The notes: generated from the letters alone by a model not told the origin. Shown: positions 24,221 through 32,199, numbered from the stretch's first letter. The stretch: DNA of 34,523 nt from Candidatus Bathycorpusculum sp. (GCA_009781395.1 WQYG01000011.1:1-34523), one strand, 5' to 3'. Made by a program: numbers and translations.

Positions 24221-24331
24221 ATGGGTAAAAACAAGAAAAAAGAAACAATGTTTAAGGCGCATTTGACTTTACTATCCAACATATTGGGAGTCCCGGTTCA
24301 TGCGTTAACTAGGTTTCTTGAGGTTGTTTAA
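24221..24331 (+). CDS. Possible 36-residue small protein
   Basis: A short frame starting M-G-K-N-K-K-K-E-T-M-F-K-A-H and continuing as an amphipathic helix, L-T-L-L-S-N-I-L-G-V-P-V. A TATA-like ATTATAAAAA at about 24198-24207 lies 20-25 nt upstream, consistent with a leaderless transcript that starts at or next to the ATG. No homologue known to me; it could be chance. Confidence 0.3.
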   Translation: MGKNKKKETMFKAHLTLLSNILGVPVHALTRFLEVV

Positions 24332-24461
24332 ATAAAATTGTCAGATGTTTTGGGTTTGTTGTGTGTTAGGCTTGGTTGAGTGGGGTTGTTGTTTTTAATA
24401 GGTTGTTATCACTAAATTTATTATGCAGAAAACAGGAAGGTCTCTTAACGGAGAAATTATT

Positions 24462-25259
24462 ATGGAATGGGGTATGCAAAATAGATTAAGTAAGCTCATT
24501 CAAAAAGATGGAAAAGCCTTCTTTTTACCAATTGATCACGGATATTTTCAGGGTCCAACACGTTGTTTGGAAAAACCTGCTAAAACAATAAAGCCGATTG
24601 TTCAGTATGCAGATGCTTTAATGCTTACACGTGGAGTTTTACGTAACTGTGTTGACCCGGCAATTGATAAGCCCGTTGTTATGAGAGTTTCAGGCGCGGT
24701 TTCAGTAGTAGGTGAAGATTTGGCAAATGAGAGTCTTGTAACTTCTATTGAAGAAATCATTAGACTAAATGCTTCAGCGGTTTCTATGTCTGTTTTTGTA
24801 GGTACAAAATATGAGAATAAAAGTTTAACCAATTTGTCTAAACTTGTTGATCAATGTGAAAATTATGGAGTACCTGTTATGGCAGTTTGTGCGGTGGGGA
24901 AAGAGCTTGAGAAAAGAGAAGCAAGATATTTAGCTCTTGCAGCGCGTATAGCTGCAGAACTTGGGGCGCGTGTAGTAAAAACCTATTATTGTGCTGAACA
25001 TTTTGAAAAGGTTGTTGATGGTTGCCCGGTGCCTGTTGTAATTGCAGGAGGACCAAAAGCAGAAACTCAGAGAGAAGTTTTTGATTTTGTATATGATGGC
25101 ATGCAAAAAGGAGCCATAGGCGTTAATTTGGGTAGAAATATTTGGCAAACTGAGTATCCAGTGGCGTCAATAAGAGCTATCCGTGCTATAATACATGAAG
25201 ATTTCACGGCTAAGGAAGCAGAAGAACTCTACAATCAAATTATAGCAGAAAAAACGTAA
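24462..25259 (+). CDS. LsrF/DhnA-type class I aldolase
   Basis: A 265-residue TIM-barrel aldolase of the DeoC/LacD-DhnA group. It is closest in feel to LsrF (the thiolase acting on phosphorylated AI-2), with archaeal fructose-bisphosphate aldolase and aminodideoxy-heptulosonate synthase as relatives. Features are P-I-D-H-G-Y-F-Q-G-P-T near residues 25-35, G-A-R-V-V-K-T-Y-Y with the predicted Schiff-base Lys near 180, V-V-I-A-G-G-P-K near 203, and G-V-N-L-G-R-N-I-W-Q phosphate site near 225. ATG 24462 has GGAG at 24450-24453 and starts M-E-W-G-M-Q-N-R-L, a typical N-terminus; the frame could begin 13 codons earlier. It is 15 nt upstream of a Zn alcohol dehydrogenase, suggesting a shared sugar-phosphate or diol pathway. 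The substrate is unknown. Confidence 0.8.
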   Translation: MEWGMQNRLSKLIQKDGKAFFLPIDHGYFQGPTRCLEKPAKTIKPIVQYADALMLTRGVLRNCVDPAIDKPVVMRVSGAVSVVGEDLANESLVTSIEEIIRLNASAVSMSVFVGTKYENKSLTNLSKLVDQCENYGVPVMAVCAVGKELEKREARYLALAARIAAELGARVVKTYYCAEHFEKVVDGCPVPVVIAGGPKAETQREVFDFVYDGMQKGAIGVNLGRNIWQTEYPVASIRAIRAIIHEDFTAKEAEELYNQIIAEKT

Positions 25260-25274
25260 CTTTAGGTGAGTTTA

Positions 25275-26312
25275 ATGCTTGTTGCAGTCTATTATAATAA
25301 TAAGCAAATTCCTGTTGAAGAATTTCCTATGCCAGAGATAGGGGAAGAGGAAATTTTATTAAAAGTTATGGCAAGTGGCATCTGTGGAAGTGATGTTCTT
25401 GAATGGTATCGTCTTCCAAAGGCACCTCGCGTATTGGGTCATGAAGTTACAGGTGTAATTGAGCAAATAGGCAAAAAAGTCACTGCTAACTTAAAAATAG
25501 GCGATCCCGTCTTTGTCTCTCATCATGTTCCCTGCAACACTTGTATACACTGTCAAAAAGGACACCACACCGCATGCGAAACTTTACAAAACACCAACTA
25601 TTTCCCCGGGGGCTTTGCACAATACATCAAAGTTCCAAAAATCAACGTACAAACAGGCATATACAAATTACCTGATAACCTAACCTTTGAAGAAGGCACC
25701 TTCATTGAACCCTTAGCATGCGTCACCCGAGGACAAAGATTAGCCAACATACAAAAAGACGACACAGTGCTAATAATAGGCAGCGGAATTTCAGGCATTC
25801 TACACACACAACTTGCCAAATTTAAAGATATAAAAAAAATTATAGTTGCAGACATTAACCCGTACCGTATGAACCTTGCCGTACAATTTGGAGCCGACTA
25901 TGCATTTAACGCAGATGAGAGCTTACCCCAAAAAATTAAAGCCCTAAACAACGGACGCTTAGCTGACAAAGTCATCGTTTGCACCGGAGCACCCCCCGCA
26001 GTAACATTAGCAACCAACTGCATAGAAAAAGGCGGCACCATACTATTCTTTGCAGTCCCAGAACCAACAATAAAAATGCCCCTACCAATTAACCAATTCT
26101 GGAGAAACGAAATCACCATCCAAACCAGCTACGGCGCAGCACCCAACGACCTAGAAGAAGCCCTATCAATCCTTGCAACAAAAAAACTAAACGTCAAAGA
26201 CATGATAACACATAAACTACCCCTACGCGAAACACAAGAAGGCTTTCAACTGATGACAAATAACGGCGAATCCCTAAAAATAATTCTTGAACCAAACAAT
26301 TCAAACCTATAA
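25275..26312 (+). CDS. Zinc-dependent medium-chain alcohol/polyol dehydrogenase
   Basis: A 345-residue MDR-family oxidoreductase of the sorbitol/threonine dehydrogenase type. The catalytic-zinc segment G-I-C-G-S-D is near residue 36 and G-H-E-V-T-G-V near 57. The structural-zinc cluster C-N-T-C-I-H-C with C after seven residues is near 87-101. The nucleotide-binding motif I-G-S-G-I-S-G is near 168, and the Asp at the end of the second Rossmann strand (V-A-D-I-N-P) suggests NAD rather than NADP. ATG 25275 follows AGGTGAG at an appropriate distance; GTG 25266 is the longer alternative. It probably oxidises a polyol or reduces the aldehyde or ketone produced or used by the upstream aldolase. The coding strand becomes A/C-rich after about 25550. 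Confidence 0.9.
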   Translation: MLVAVYYNNKQIPVEEFPMPEIGEEEILLKVMASGICGSDVLEWYRLPKAPRVLGHEVTGVIEQIGKKVTANLKIGDPVFVSHHVPCNTCIHCQKGHHTACETLQNTNYFPGGFAQYIKVPKINVQTGIYKLPDNLTFEEGTFIEPLACVTRGQRLANIQKDDTVLIIGSGISGILHTQLAKFKDIKKIIVADINPYRMNLAVQFGADYAFNADESLPQKIKALNNGRLADKVIVCTGAPPAVTLATNCIEKGGTILFFAVPEPTIKMPLPINQFWRNEITIQTSYGAAPNDLEEALSILATKKLNVKDMITHKLPLRETQEGFQLMTNNGESLKIILEPNNSNL

Positions 26313-26345
26313 GAAATAAAAACTCAAACCCACACTCTTTTCTTT

Positions 26346-26960
26346 ATGTCAACAATCAAAGATCAGCTAAAACAAAGACGAAGCATTCGCAAATACACTA
26401 TCCAACCCGTACCAGACAGGCTTATTTTAGAAGCACTAGAAGCTGCAAGTTGGGCACCCTCAGCTCACAATGCACAACCATGGCGTTTCATATTGGTTTC
26501 AGACATAGAGGTAAAACAGAGTTTAGCTAAGACAATGGCAGAAGCATGGATAAAAGATCAAACTAAAGACAGTGTAAGGGTTAAGCAAGGTGAGGAAGAT
26601 TTTTCTGTTAGACGTTTCAGTACGGCACCTGTGGTTATTGTTGCATGTCTAAGTTTTGAGGATGTGAAACAATACGTTGATGACAAACGGCGACTGTTGG
26701 AGCGAGATTTAGCAGTTCAAAGTTTAGGAGCCTCCGTGCAAAATTTGTTGCTTTCAGCCAGTGGAAATGGTTTAGGAGCCTGTTGGTTTTCTGCGCCAAT
26801 GTTTTGCAAGGATGTTGTTAGACAAGTTTTGGGTGTTCCTGAGAATGTGGAACCTCAGGCGATAATTTTAATGGGCTACTCTAATGAAAAACCAATTGTA
26901 AAACAGAGAAAAACCTTTGAAGAGTTTTGTTTCCAAAACCGTTGGAACAAACCAATTTAG
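26346..26960 (+). CDS. Nitroreductase-family protein resembling the FbiB C-terminal domain
   Basis: A 204-residue FMN-dependent nitroreductase-fold protein. It starts with R-R-S-I-R-K-Y near residue 11 and has W-A-P-S-A-H-N-A-Q-P-W-R-F near 36-48, S-L-G-A-S-V-Q-N-L-L-L near 124-134, and G-L-G-A-C-W-F near 141. The S-L-G-x-x-V-Q-N-L-L-L and C-W-F-S-A-P-M-F-C features recall the FbiB C-terminal domain, which reduces dehydro-F420-0 in coenzyme F420 synthesis. Since this organism appears to use C1 carriers with which F420 works, an F420-related role is plausible but unproven; a general nitroreductase or dehalogenase is the alternative. It is 33 nt after the dehydrogenase and may be cotranscribed. 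Confidence 0.8.
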   Translation: MSTIKDQLKQRRSIRKYTIQPVPDRLILEALEAASWAPSAHNAQPWRFILVSDIEVKQSLAKTMAEAWIKDQTKDSVRVKQGEEDFSVRRFSTAPVVIVACLSFEDVKQYVDDKRRLLERDLAVQSLGASVQNLLLSASGNGLGACWFSAPMFCKDVVRQVLGVPENVEPQAIILMGYSNEKPIVKQRKTFEEFCFQNRWNKPI

Positions 26961-27001
26961 TTTTTTGACACAAATCACTAATCTGGTGGTCAATATTATA
27001 G

Positions 27002-27050
27002 TTACAAATGTCCAAATTGTGTGAGGTTCGAATCCTACTTTTGGAACCTA
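27002..27050 (+). other. tRNA-like 3' fragment (T-arm and acceptor-like stretch)
   Basis: GGTTCGAATCC at 27025-27035 is a textbook tRNA T-loop with flanking stem bases, followed by TTTTGGAA, like an acceptor strand and discriminator. A matching TCCAAA occurs at 27011-27016. No proper D-arm or anticodon arm can be built upstream, and only three T-stem pairs form. It may be a decayed tRNA end left by an integration event, or chance. Confidence 0.25.
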
Positions 27051-27129
27051 CTGAAATTACAAATAGAAATAAATAACCCGCGTCGTTACAAGAAAATTAT
27101 CCAGTTACAATTTGAAGGAGTTGTGATTT

Positions 27130-27444
27130 ATGGCTTTTTGGTTGAATTGGGGCAGTCTTTTACTTGGACTGGTTGCATGGTTACTGCCCATCATAAGTCT
27201 CGCAGTAGAAAATAAAGCTAAGAACAAAAACTGGACTATATTTTCCATAGCAAGTGTAAGCGCTTGTGCTATTGCCGTGTGTATGCAACTTTATTTTAGT
27301 GCTTATTTGGTAACTGTGAAGAGATGGGCCTCACTTGAAGACTTTACCCCTAATGCTGCAAATTTATCTTTGGTGCTTATTGTAGTTACAATTGCACTTA
27401 ACGCAATTACACTAGTTGTATATCGTAAAAGTAGTGAAAAATAA
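27130..27444 (+). CDS. Small three-helix membrane protein
   Basis: A 104-residue integral membrane protein with three helices, about residues 6-25 (G-S-L-L-L-G-L-V-A-W-L-L-P), 36-60 (I-F-S-I-A-S-V-S-A-C-A-I-A) and 78-98 (L-S-L-V-L-I-V-V-T-I-A). The pattern of tryptophan-led start, L-L-G-L-V-A-W-L-L-P, A-I-T-L-V-V-Y-R and loop W-A-S-L-E-D resembles small uncharacterised proteins that I recall mainly from gut Firmicutes. ATG 27130 has a strong GAAGGAG ribosome-binding site at 27114-27120. Function unknown; probably acquired. Confidence 0.7.
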   Translation: MAFWLNWGSLLLGLVAWLLPIISLAVENKAKNKNWTIFSIASVSACAIAVCMQLYFSAYLVTVKRWASLEDFTPNAANLSLVLIVVTIALNAITLVVYRKSSEK

Positions 27445-27802
27445 GGCAACGATGCCAGATTCAGATGATAAAAACATTTTCACAACTTTGCGAACTTTAA
27501 TACTTTTTTCTGATAGATGTCTCATATTTTATTCGAATTTTCATCATTTCACAGATTCGTAGAAACCATCGTAACAATAATTGCATATAAGTGAACTCTA
27601 AAAACTGACAGAAATATTTGTATGTAAAAACTATTTTTGTACCCCTACGTATAGCATATGTAACACTAAATAATCAAAAAACAACTACTACACAATACAA
27701 CTAATAAAACCGTCAACTCATCACCAAAACACTAATACAGACTATATTTAACTTCATGAACTGTAACTAAATAAAGCATAAACTGACCTAACGGTGTATA
27801 CC
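27445..27802. other. Intergenic stretch without a gene
   Basis: This AT-rich 358-nt gap lies between the three-helix membrane protein and the methyltransferase pair. I find no open frame, repeat or structured element that stands out. A TATA-like ACTATATTTAA near 27739-27749 may serve the downstream pair. Confidence 0.45.
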
Positions 27803-28426
27803 ATGGACATTATCAAGATATCTGCCCTTATTCTGTTATCTGCGTTTTACATTACATATTTCATAAAGATGCGCTTACTAAAAAGGCAAAACATTACAGG
27901 CAATATTCTAGGAAAAGGACAAAAACCAAAAGCAAAAGCCCACTTCGAGACGATTTTACGAACTGCCACCATTGTAGGAGTGCCTATAAAATTTGCCAGC
28001 GTAATATGGGCCAACCTATTATGGAGCCTGCCCACACTTTCAATAATTCGTGAAAATGGTTTAATATTAATGCTATTTGGCGTAGTTGTGTTCCTGTTAG
28101 CAGTTATTGTAATGAAGGATAATTGGCGTGCAGGTTATAGCTATGAGCAAAATACTCAACTTGTAACGAAGGGGGTTTACAAGTTTAGTCGTAATCCGGC
28201 GTTTGTTGGATTTGATTTGATATATATCGGATGTGCTCTGGCTTTTCCAAACATTCTAAATATTATCTTTGCATTTTTGGTGGTTGTGTTGTTTCATATT
28301 CAGATTTTGGGGGAAGAAGAGTTTCTGTTCAAAAAATTTGGACAACAATACCTTGAATACAAAAACAACGTAAACCGATACATAACCCTACCTAGGTTGA
28401 AACGTAACCATGAAAACAAAATATAA
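27803..28426 (+). CDS. Isoprenylcysteine carboxyl methyltransferase / phospholipid methyltransferase-like membrane protein
   Basis: A 207-residue polytopic membrane methyltransferase of the ICMT/PEMT superfamily. Hydrophobic segments lie near residues 3-22, 50-70, 78-102 and 138-170. The SAM-binding hallmark L-V-T-K-G-V-Y-K-F-S-R-N-P-x-F-V-G is near residues 121-137, and the C-terminal E-E-E-F-L-F-K-K-F-G-x-x-Y-L-E-Y-K is the usual amphipathic end. Family members methylate prenylcysteine, phosphatidylethanolamine, or small molecules at the membrane, and the substrate here is unknown. ATG 27803 is chosen over GTG 27794. It overlaps the next methyltransferase gene by 17 nt, so they are likely one transcript and one pathway. 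Confidence 0.83.
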   Translation: MDIIKISALILLSAFYITYFIKMRLLKRQNITGNILGKGQKPKAKAHFETILRTATIVGVPIKFASVIWANLLWSLPTLSIIRENGLILMLFGVVVFLLAVIVMKDNWRAGYSYEQNTQLVTKGVYKFSRNPAFVGFDLIYIGCALAFPNILNIIFAFLVVVLFHIQILGEEEFLFKKFGQQYLEYKNNVNRYITLPRLKRNHENKI

Positions 28427-29027
28427 CTTTTTTTCCTTTTTCTATGATTTAATAGACACTCTTTATTTCAATCGTAAAAAATATAGTCCTCGCACAGCGG
28501 TATTGGAGCTCATTTCTAACATGTCAACTCGGGTGTTGGATATCTGTGCTGGGACAGGCGCAAACAGCCTTATCATTGCAAAGAATAAGCCAGATGCAAG
28601 AGTAATCGCTCTTGATCTGTCCTCAAATATGCTCAAAATTGCTAATAAGAAATATCGAAAAGCTCGGGTTGAAAATATCGAAACCTTGATTGCAGATGCC
28701 TGCAATACAAGTCTTCCGGATAATTCATTTGATGTAGTGCTAATTGCGCTAGTTCTGCATGAGATTGAAAAAGATATGCAAAAAGCGATTCTCACTGAAG
28801 CAAAACGAGTATTGAGTGATAATGGGCAGATTATTGTTGTTGAATGGGAACAGCCAAAAGGGCGTTTTCAACGAGTAATGTTTTCACTTATTAAAATGTT
28901 AGAGCCAAGAGGGTTCAAAAATTTTTTACATACAGATTTGAGTGCATATTTTCATACGTTTGGTTTAAGTGTTCTTGAAAAACATAGTTGTGATTATACC
29001 CAAGTTTTTGTGTTATCAAAAAAATAG
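28410..29027 (+). CDS. Class I SAM-dependent methyltransferase (UbiE/MenG-like)
   Basis: A 205-residue soluble methyltransferase. The SAM motif V-L-D-I-C-A-G-T-G-A-N-S is near residues 42-53, the acidic strand end A-L-D-L-S-S-N-M-L near 72-80, L-P-D-N-S-F-D-V-V near 101-109, and L-H-E-I near 117-120. The N-terminal F-Y-D-L-I-D and the C-terminal half resemble enzymes modifying quinones or other lipid-like small molecules. Coupling to the membrane methyltransferase upstream (17-nt overlap) suggests the two act on the same, probably lipidic, substrate. Confidence 0.85.
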   Translation: MKTKYNFFSFFYDLIDTLYFNRKKYSPRTAVLELISNMSTRVLDICAGTGANSLIIAKNKPDARVIALDLSSNMLKIANKKYRKARVENIETLIADACNTSLPDNSFDVVLIALVLHEIEKDMQKAILTEAKRVLSDNGQIIVVEWEQPKGRFQRVMFSLIKMLEPRGFKNFLHTDLSAYFHTFGLSVLEKHSCDYTQVFVLSKK

Positions 29028-29215
29028 GGCTAATTTATACGCTTTAAGGAGTTGTGTTTGGTACATTCCTGCGAGTATGAAAATGTTTTTCAAGACGTTA
29101 ACTATTCGGTGATGTATTGATAAGGGTTGTCACTGGAACATTCTTTTATTGGGTAAACGTCGAATAGCAACAAAATATTAATAAGAAATGCGGTCCATTA
29201 CGAAAAAGGTTTACT

Positions 29216-29407
29216 ATGAAAAAAACTATACCGTTAGTTGCCCGTTTCCTATTTACCTTAGTGATGTTAATTGCCGTTATGGGTGTTGTTTTTAACTTCT
29301 ATACGAATTCAGACATACCGCATTTGGCCATCATAGGCGTAGTCCTCCTTGAGGTAATAATGGTTTGTATAGGCGTATTTCTTACTGTTAAGCATAACAA
29401 AGCATAA
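29216..29407 (+). CDS. Small two-helix membrane protein
   Basis: A 63-residue protein with two hydrophobic helices, about residues 8-27 (A-R-F-L-F-T-L-V-M-L-I-A-V-M-G) and 36-57 (L-A-I-I-G-V-V-L-L-E-V-I-M-V-C), and lysines at both ends. An AAAGG element lies shortly upstream of ATG 29216. Not recognised; its small size resembles the three-helix protein at 27130 and other accessory membrane proteins. The flanking gaps 29028-29215 and 29408-29626 contain nothing certain. Confidence 0.5.
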   Translation: MKKTIPLVARFLFTLVMLIAVMGVVFNFYTNSDIPHLAIIGVVLLEVIMVCIGVFLTVKHNKA

Positions 29408-29626
29408 CACATAGCAAATTAATCTTAAATTATTCTTTTTTTGTGAATAGATAGTTGCGTTTTTCCATAACACTAAAAACATCATAGAAAGCTCATTAGA
29501 GATAAACAACATACGCCTTTTAGTGTTAAATATGAAATCTCAAGTCTAAACCAAGATTTTAAGGAAGGCTCCAGACGCAAACAGGTCAACCCACCCCTTG
29601 CACCAGATATAAATAAAGTTGGGTTA

Positions 29627-30439
29627 CTATTTTTGTTGATTTTTTATTTTTGTTCTTTCTTCGTCCCAGAGTCTGAAAACTTGGTCGGCTATTTGTGATC
29701 TTGTTTTAAAGATTTCACTTGTATCGGTTGTGTAAAAGTAGACTGTGTAAACTCTTTCAACGGCTGTTGAGCGTGTTAGGGTGCAGAAGGGTTTTTTGGG
29801 GAAGCGGTTTTTGTAGAGGTTAAAGGTTGTGCCAAAGATTTCTAAGAGTTTGTCTGAGGGAACTAGGTGGTCAAAGCCTATTTCAAATGTGTAGCAGTAA
29901 ATGTTGCCGTTTGGGGTAATTTCATAGAGATAGTTTGTTATGTCGCGTTCTAGAATTTGTAAATTGCTTATTGCAACAGTGTTATTGCCGACGGTTCGTA
30001 CTTTGGCATAGTTTAAAGTGACTTCTTGGGCTATGCCTTCAACTGTTCCAATTCTAACATAATCCCCCACTTTGAATGGTCGAGCCGTTAAAAGATAGAG
30101 TCCTGCAATAAAGTTGCCTATGGTTTTTTGAGATGCAAATCCTAATGCTGCACCACTTACGGCCGAGAAAGATATAAGAAGTTCAGAAGGTAAGCCGCCA
30201 ACTCTACTTACTGCGACTAATGCGCCAACTAGAATTAGGATTCTAAAAGTTAACACTAACTTGTTTGCAGTATTTGGGTCCAGTTTTGCTCTTTTAGAGA
30301 ATCTAGATAAATATACTGTTATGCAACGCTCTACAACAACTGCTACAACCACAATTAATAGCAGTGAAATAATTTGCATAGGCACCCCAAAAAAAGCATT
30401 TGTTTGACTTGGAGGTAATGTAGGCTCAACGGTAGACAT
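29627..30439 (-). CDS. mscS: MscS-family mechanosensitive ion channel
   Basis: A channel protein of about 270 residues that opens under membrane tension to release solutes. Helices lie near residues 20-40 and 60-80. The pore-lining TM3 has A-V-S-G-A-A-L-G-F-A-S-Q-K-T-I-G-N-F-I-A-G, followed by the beta-domain R-P-F-K-V-G-D-Y-V-R-I-G-x-V-E-G and V-R-T-x-x-x-N-T-V-A-I-S-N, the classic MscS signature. The Met at 30437-30439 (S-T-V-E-P-T-L-P-P) is preferred over one 69 nt upstream. On its 5' side lies the GC-rich structured element at 30635-30750, which could be part of its leader or of an independent RNA. Confidence 0.92.
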   Translation of the reverse strand: MSTVEPTLPPSQTNAFFGVPMQIISLLLIVVVAVVVERCITVYLSRFSKRAKLDPNTANKLVLTFRILILVGALVAVSRVGGLPSELLISFSAVSGAALGFASQKTIGNFIAGLYLLTARPFKVGDYVRIGTVEGIAQEVTLNYAKVRTVGNNTVAISNLQILERDITNYLYEITPNGNIYCYTFEIGFDHLVPSDKLLEIFGTTFNLYKNRFPKKPFCTLTRSTAVERVYTVYFYTTDTSEIFKTRSQIADQVFRLWDEERTKIKNQQK

Positions 30440-30634
30440 GATAACGATCTCACAGTATTCTGCCAAAACATACACTATAACCTTTCTATAACCCAAAAAC
30501 ACTTCCACACGGTAACTGGAAAGATTAAAAAATGTTTCAAGGGATGAATCGTGTTAACTTGTATGGGTTGTTTGTAGGGTCAAATATAAGTAATGTTTTG
30601 TGTTTTGGGATCTTTGGTTAATTGGTTATGAATA

Positions 30635-30750
30635 TCTATCGTGGGCTTTTGTCCGGTTGGGAAGGCCGGAACCCACGATAGACTCAGCTTCTCCACGGCT
30701 ATCTATGATAGACTTCGTCCGAGTCATGGGTGGAAGGAACTCGGGTTTAT
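30635..30750. ncRNA. GC-rich structured intergenic element, candidate non-coding RNA
   Basis: In an otherwise AT-rich 370-nt gap, about 115 nt are close to half G+C and fold strongly. Hairpin 1 has an 11-bp perfect stem (30635-30645 with 30672-30682), enclosing a 5-bp TCCGG/CCGGA helix (30652-30656 with 30666-30670). Hairpin 2 has CTATC/GATAG with a three-base loop (30699-30711). Hairpin 3 pairs CCGAGT with ACTCGG (30719-30724, 30739-30744). GACTC 30681-30685 can instead pair with GAGTC 30721-30725, excluding hairpin 3, so two alternative folds exist. GATAGACT occurs twice, after hairpins 1 and 2. The strand is undecided: on the minus strand it would lie after the binding-protein gene and before mscS. 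No match to tRNA, SRP RNA, RNase P RNA or a riboswitch I know. No open frame crosses it. Confidence 0.5.
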
Positions 30751-30880
30751 CTATTCATTAGTCAATAATCAACTACACATATAAACCTTAGTTCAAGTTA
30801 AGTTAAAGTTAGGTTGATAATTTTTTGTTGAAACGTAAAGAAGTATGGAGAAAAAAGGTTTGCGCGAATTTAATATGCAG

Positions 30881-31966
30881 TTATGGATAACAGTAAGTTC
30901 CATTCATAGATACGCCAAATTGCTGATACAGTTCTTCACTGACATGTTCGGGATTTATATCTGAGAAGAGGTCAGGTTGAAGCCATTTAGCCCAATATAG
31001 ATACCCAATTATTGAACGTAGTCCGTTTCGGGAGCTAAAATCACAGATGTAGACATGCCCATTTTTTACTGCATCAACATTTTTAAGTGCTGGACGACCA
31101 AGAACATCATTTCGGGCAGCAATAAAATCTTTGACATCATGAGTTGGGCTAGAAATTATCTCAATAATTACTGAAGGGTTTGTCTCGACCACAATTTCAC
31201 GGCTTAATACAGGGTTGTAGGTTGTGCTGTTTTCTGCAATGTTAATTCCGCCTGCTTGATAGACGTCTAAGTAAACCCATGTGCTATAGGGATAGTCATA
31301 CCAGTCAATGAAGGATAGGGTTTGTTGTTCGCGAGGTAATGTGGCTATGCGGTCTTTAACAAGTTTGTTGTAACCCTGTGCCCAAGTAACAAATGTGTCT
31401 ACGCGGTCTTTGTTGCCCACTACGGCGGCTAAGTCGTACATTACTGAGCAGGTTACATCTATGCCTGTTGGTGCGTTGTATAATTCTTCAGCAGTCATGT
31501 GTAGGGGATTTTGTGGTGGTGGAGTTGCTTGAGAGATGTAAATGGGCATGTTGGCATCTTTGAGTTTTTTGTAGGCTCCGTTCATGTCATAGGTTAGTAG
31601 TGAGTCGGCGATTATAAGGTCAGGTTGTAGTTCAAGTATTGTTTCTACATTTAGGGCATAGGCAGCTTCGCCTACGCTTGGCACGTTTAAGAGTTGGGGA
31701 GGACATTGAGCATCTGTTCTTCCTATGATGGAGTCTTGTAGATCCATAAGGCATAGGAATTCTGCGAGGTTGCCGTCTAAGACAACAATTCGGTTTATGG
31801 GGAGTTGTACGGTGACAGTGTTGCCTACGCCGTCAACAACTGTTACGCTTGATTGGCTAAATAATTTGGGTGCGGATGGAGGTGCGTAGAATTCGTATAT
31901 GGCATAAGCAGATATGGAGGCAATTAAAGTGATAAGAGCTATGATTATTATAGTTTTTTTAGTCAT
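30881..31966 (-). CDS. ABC-type iron/cofactor-binding protein (FecB/BtuF-like)
   Basis: A 361-residue extracellular substrate-binding protein of the helical-backbone class used for siderophores, haem, cobalamin or metals. An N-terminal membrane helix (residues 5-27) is followed by V-T-V-V-D-G-V-G-N-T-V-T-V, the typical first lobe D-x-x-G-x-x-V start, then L-P-I-N-R-I-V-V-L, S-V-G-E-A-A-Y-A-L-N-V-E-T-I-L-E-L-Q-P-D-L-I-I, and a second lobe with V-Y-I-C-D-F near the end. There is no lipobox Cys; the protein is probably held by its N-terminal helix. ATG 31966 has the perfect ribosome-binding site AAGGAGGTG on the minus strand. Permease and ATPase genes are not downstream within the window. Confidence 0.87.
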   Translation of the reverse strand: MTKKTIIIIALITLIASISAYAIYEFYAPPSAPKLFSQSSVTVVDGVGNTVTVQLPINRIVVLDGNLAEFLCLMDLQDSIIGRTDAQCPPQLLNVPSVGEAAYALNVETILELQPDLIIADSLLTYDMNGAYKKLKDANMPIYISQATPPPQNPLHMTAEELYNAPTGIDVTCSVMYDLAAVVGNKDRVDTFVTWAQGYNKLVKDRIATLPREQQTLSFIDWYDYPYSTWVYLDVYQAGGINIAENSTTYNPVLSREIVVETNPSVIIEIISSPTHDVKDFIAARNDVLGRPALKNVDAVKNGHVYICDFSSRNGLRSIIGYLYWAKWLQPDLFSDINPEHVSEELYQQFGVSMNGTYCYP

Positions 31967-32199
31967 TTTTCCACCTCCTTTAGAGAAGGTATTTTCTTTT
32001 TGAATTCTGTATTTGTTGGGTTAACCAATCATTCTATTTAAATTTGCGCTTAACGTGAGTTAACTATAGGTTGAATAAAAAAAAAGGAGTTAACGGCACA
32101 ACAACAAAAAATAAATCAACCAAAGATTAACTTAAATTAAGCAAAAGTTTATAATCATAAACTAACCCACACAATACATAAACAACAGGACCAAAAACA
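31967..32199. other. Divergent promoter region
   Basis: A 233-nt AT-rich gap separating the divergent binding-protein and phosphodiesterase genes. TATA-like AT stretches occur near 32036-32042 (minus direction) and 32140-32160 (plus direction), but none can be assigned firmly. No gene seen. Confidence 0.35.

Noticed and set aside
29040-29120. Short TTG-started frame after an AAGGAG motif
   Set aside because: It encodes only about 20 residues with no recognisable features; more likely a relic or chance.
30635-30750. Identification as SRP RNA, RNase P RNA or a fluoride/cobalamin riboswitch
   Set aside because: The conserved sequence cores of these RNAs are not found on either strand, and the element is too short for the first two.
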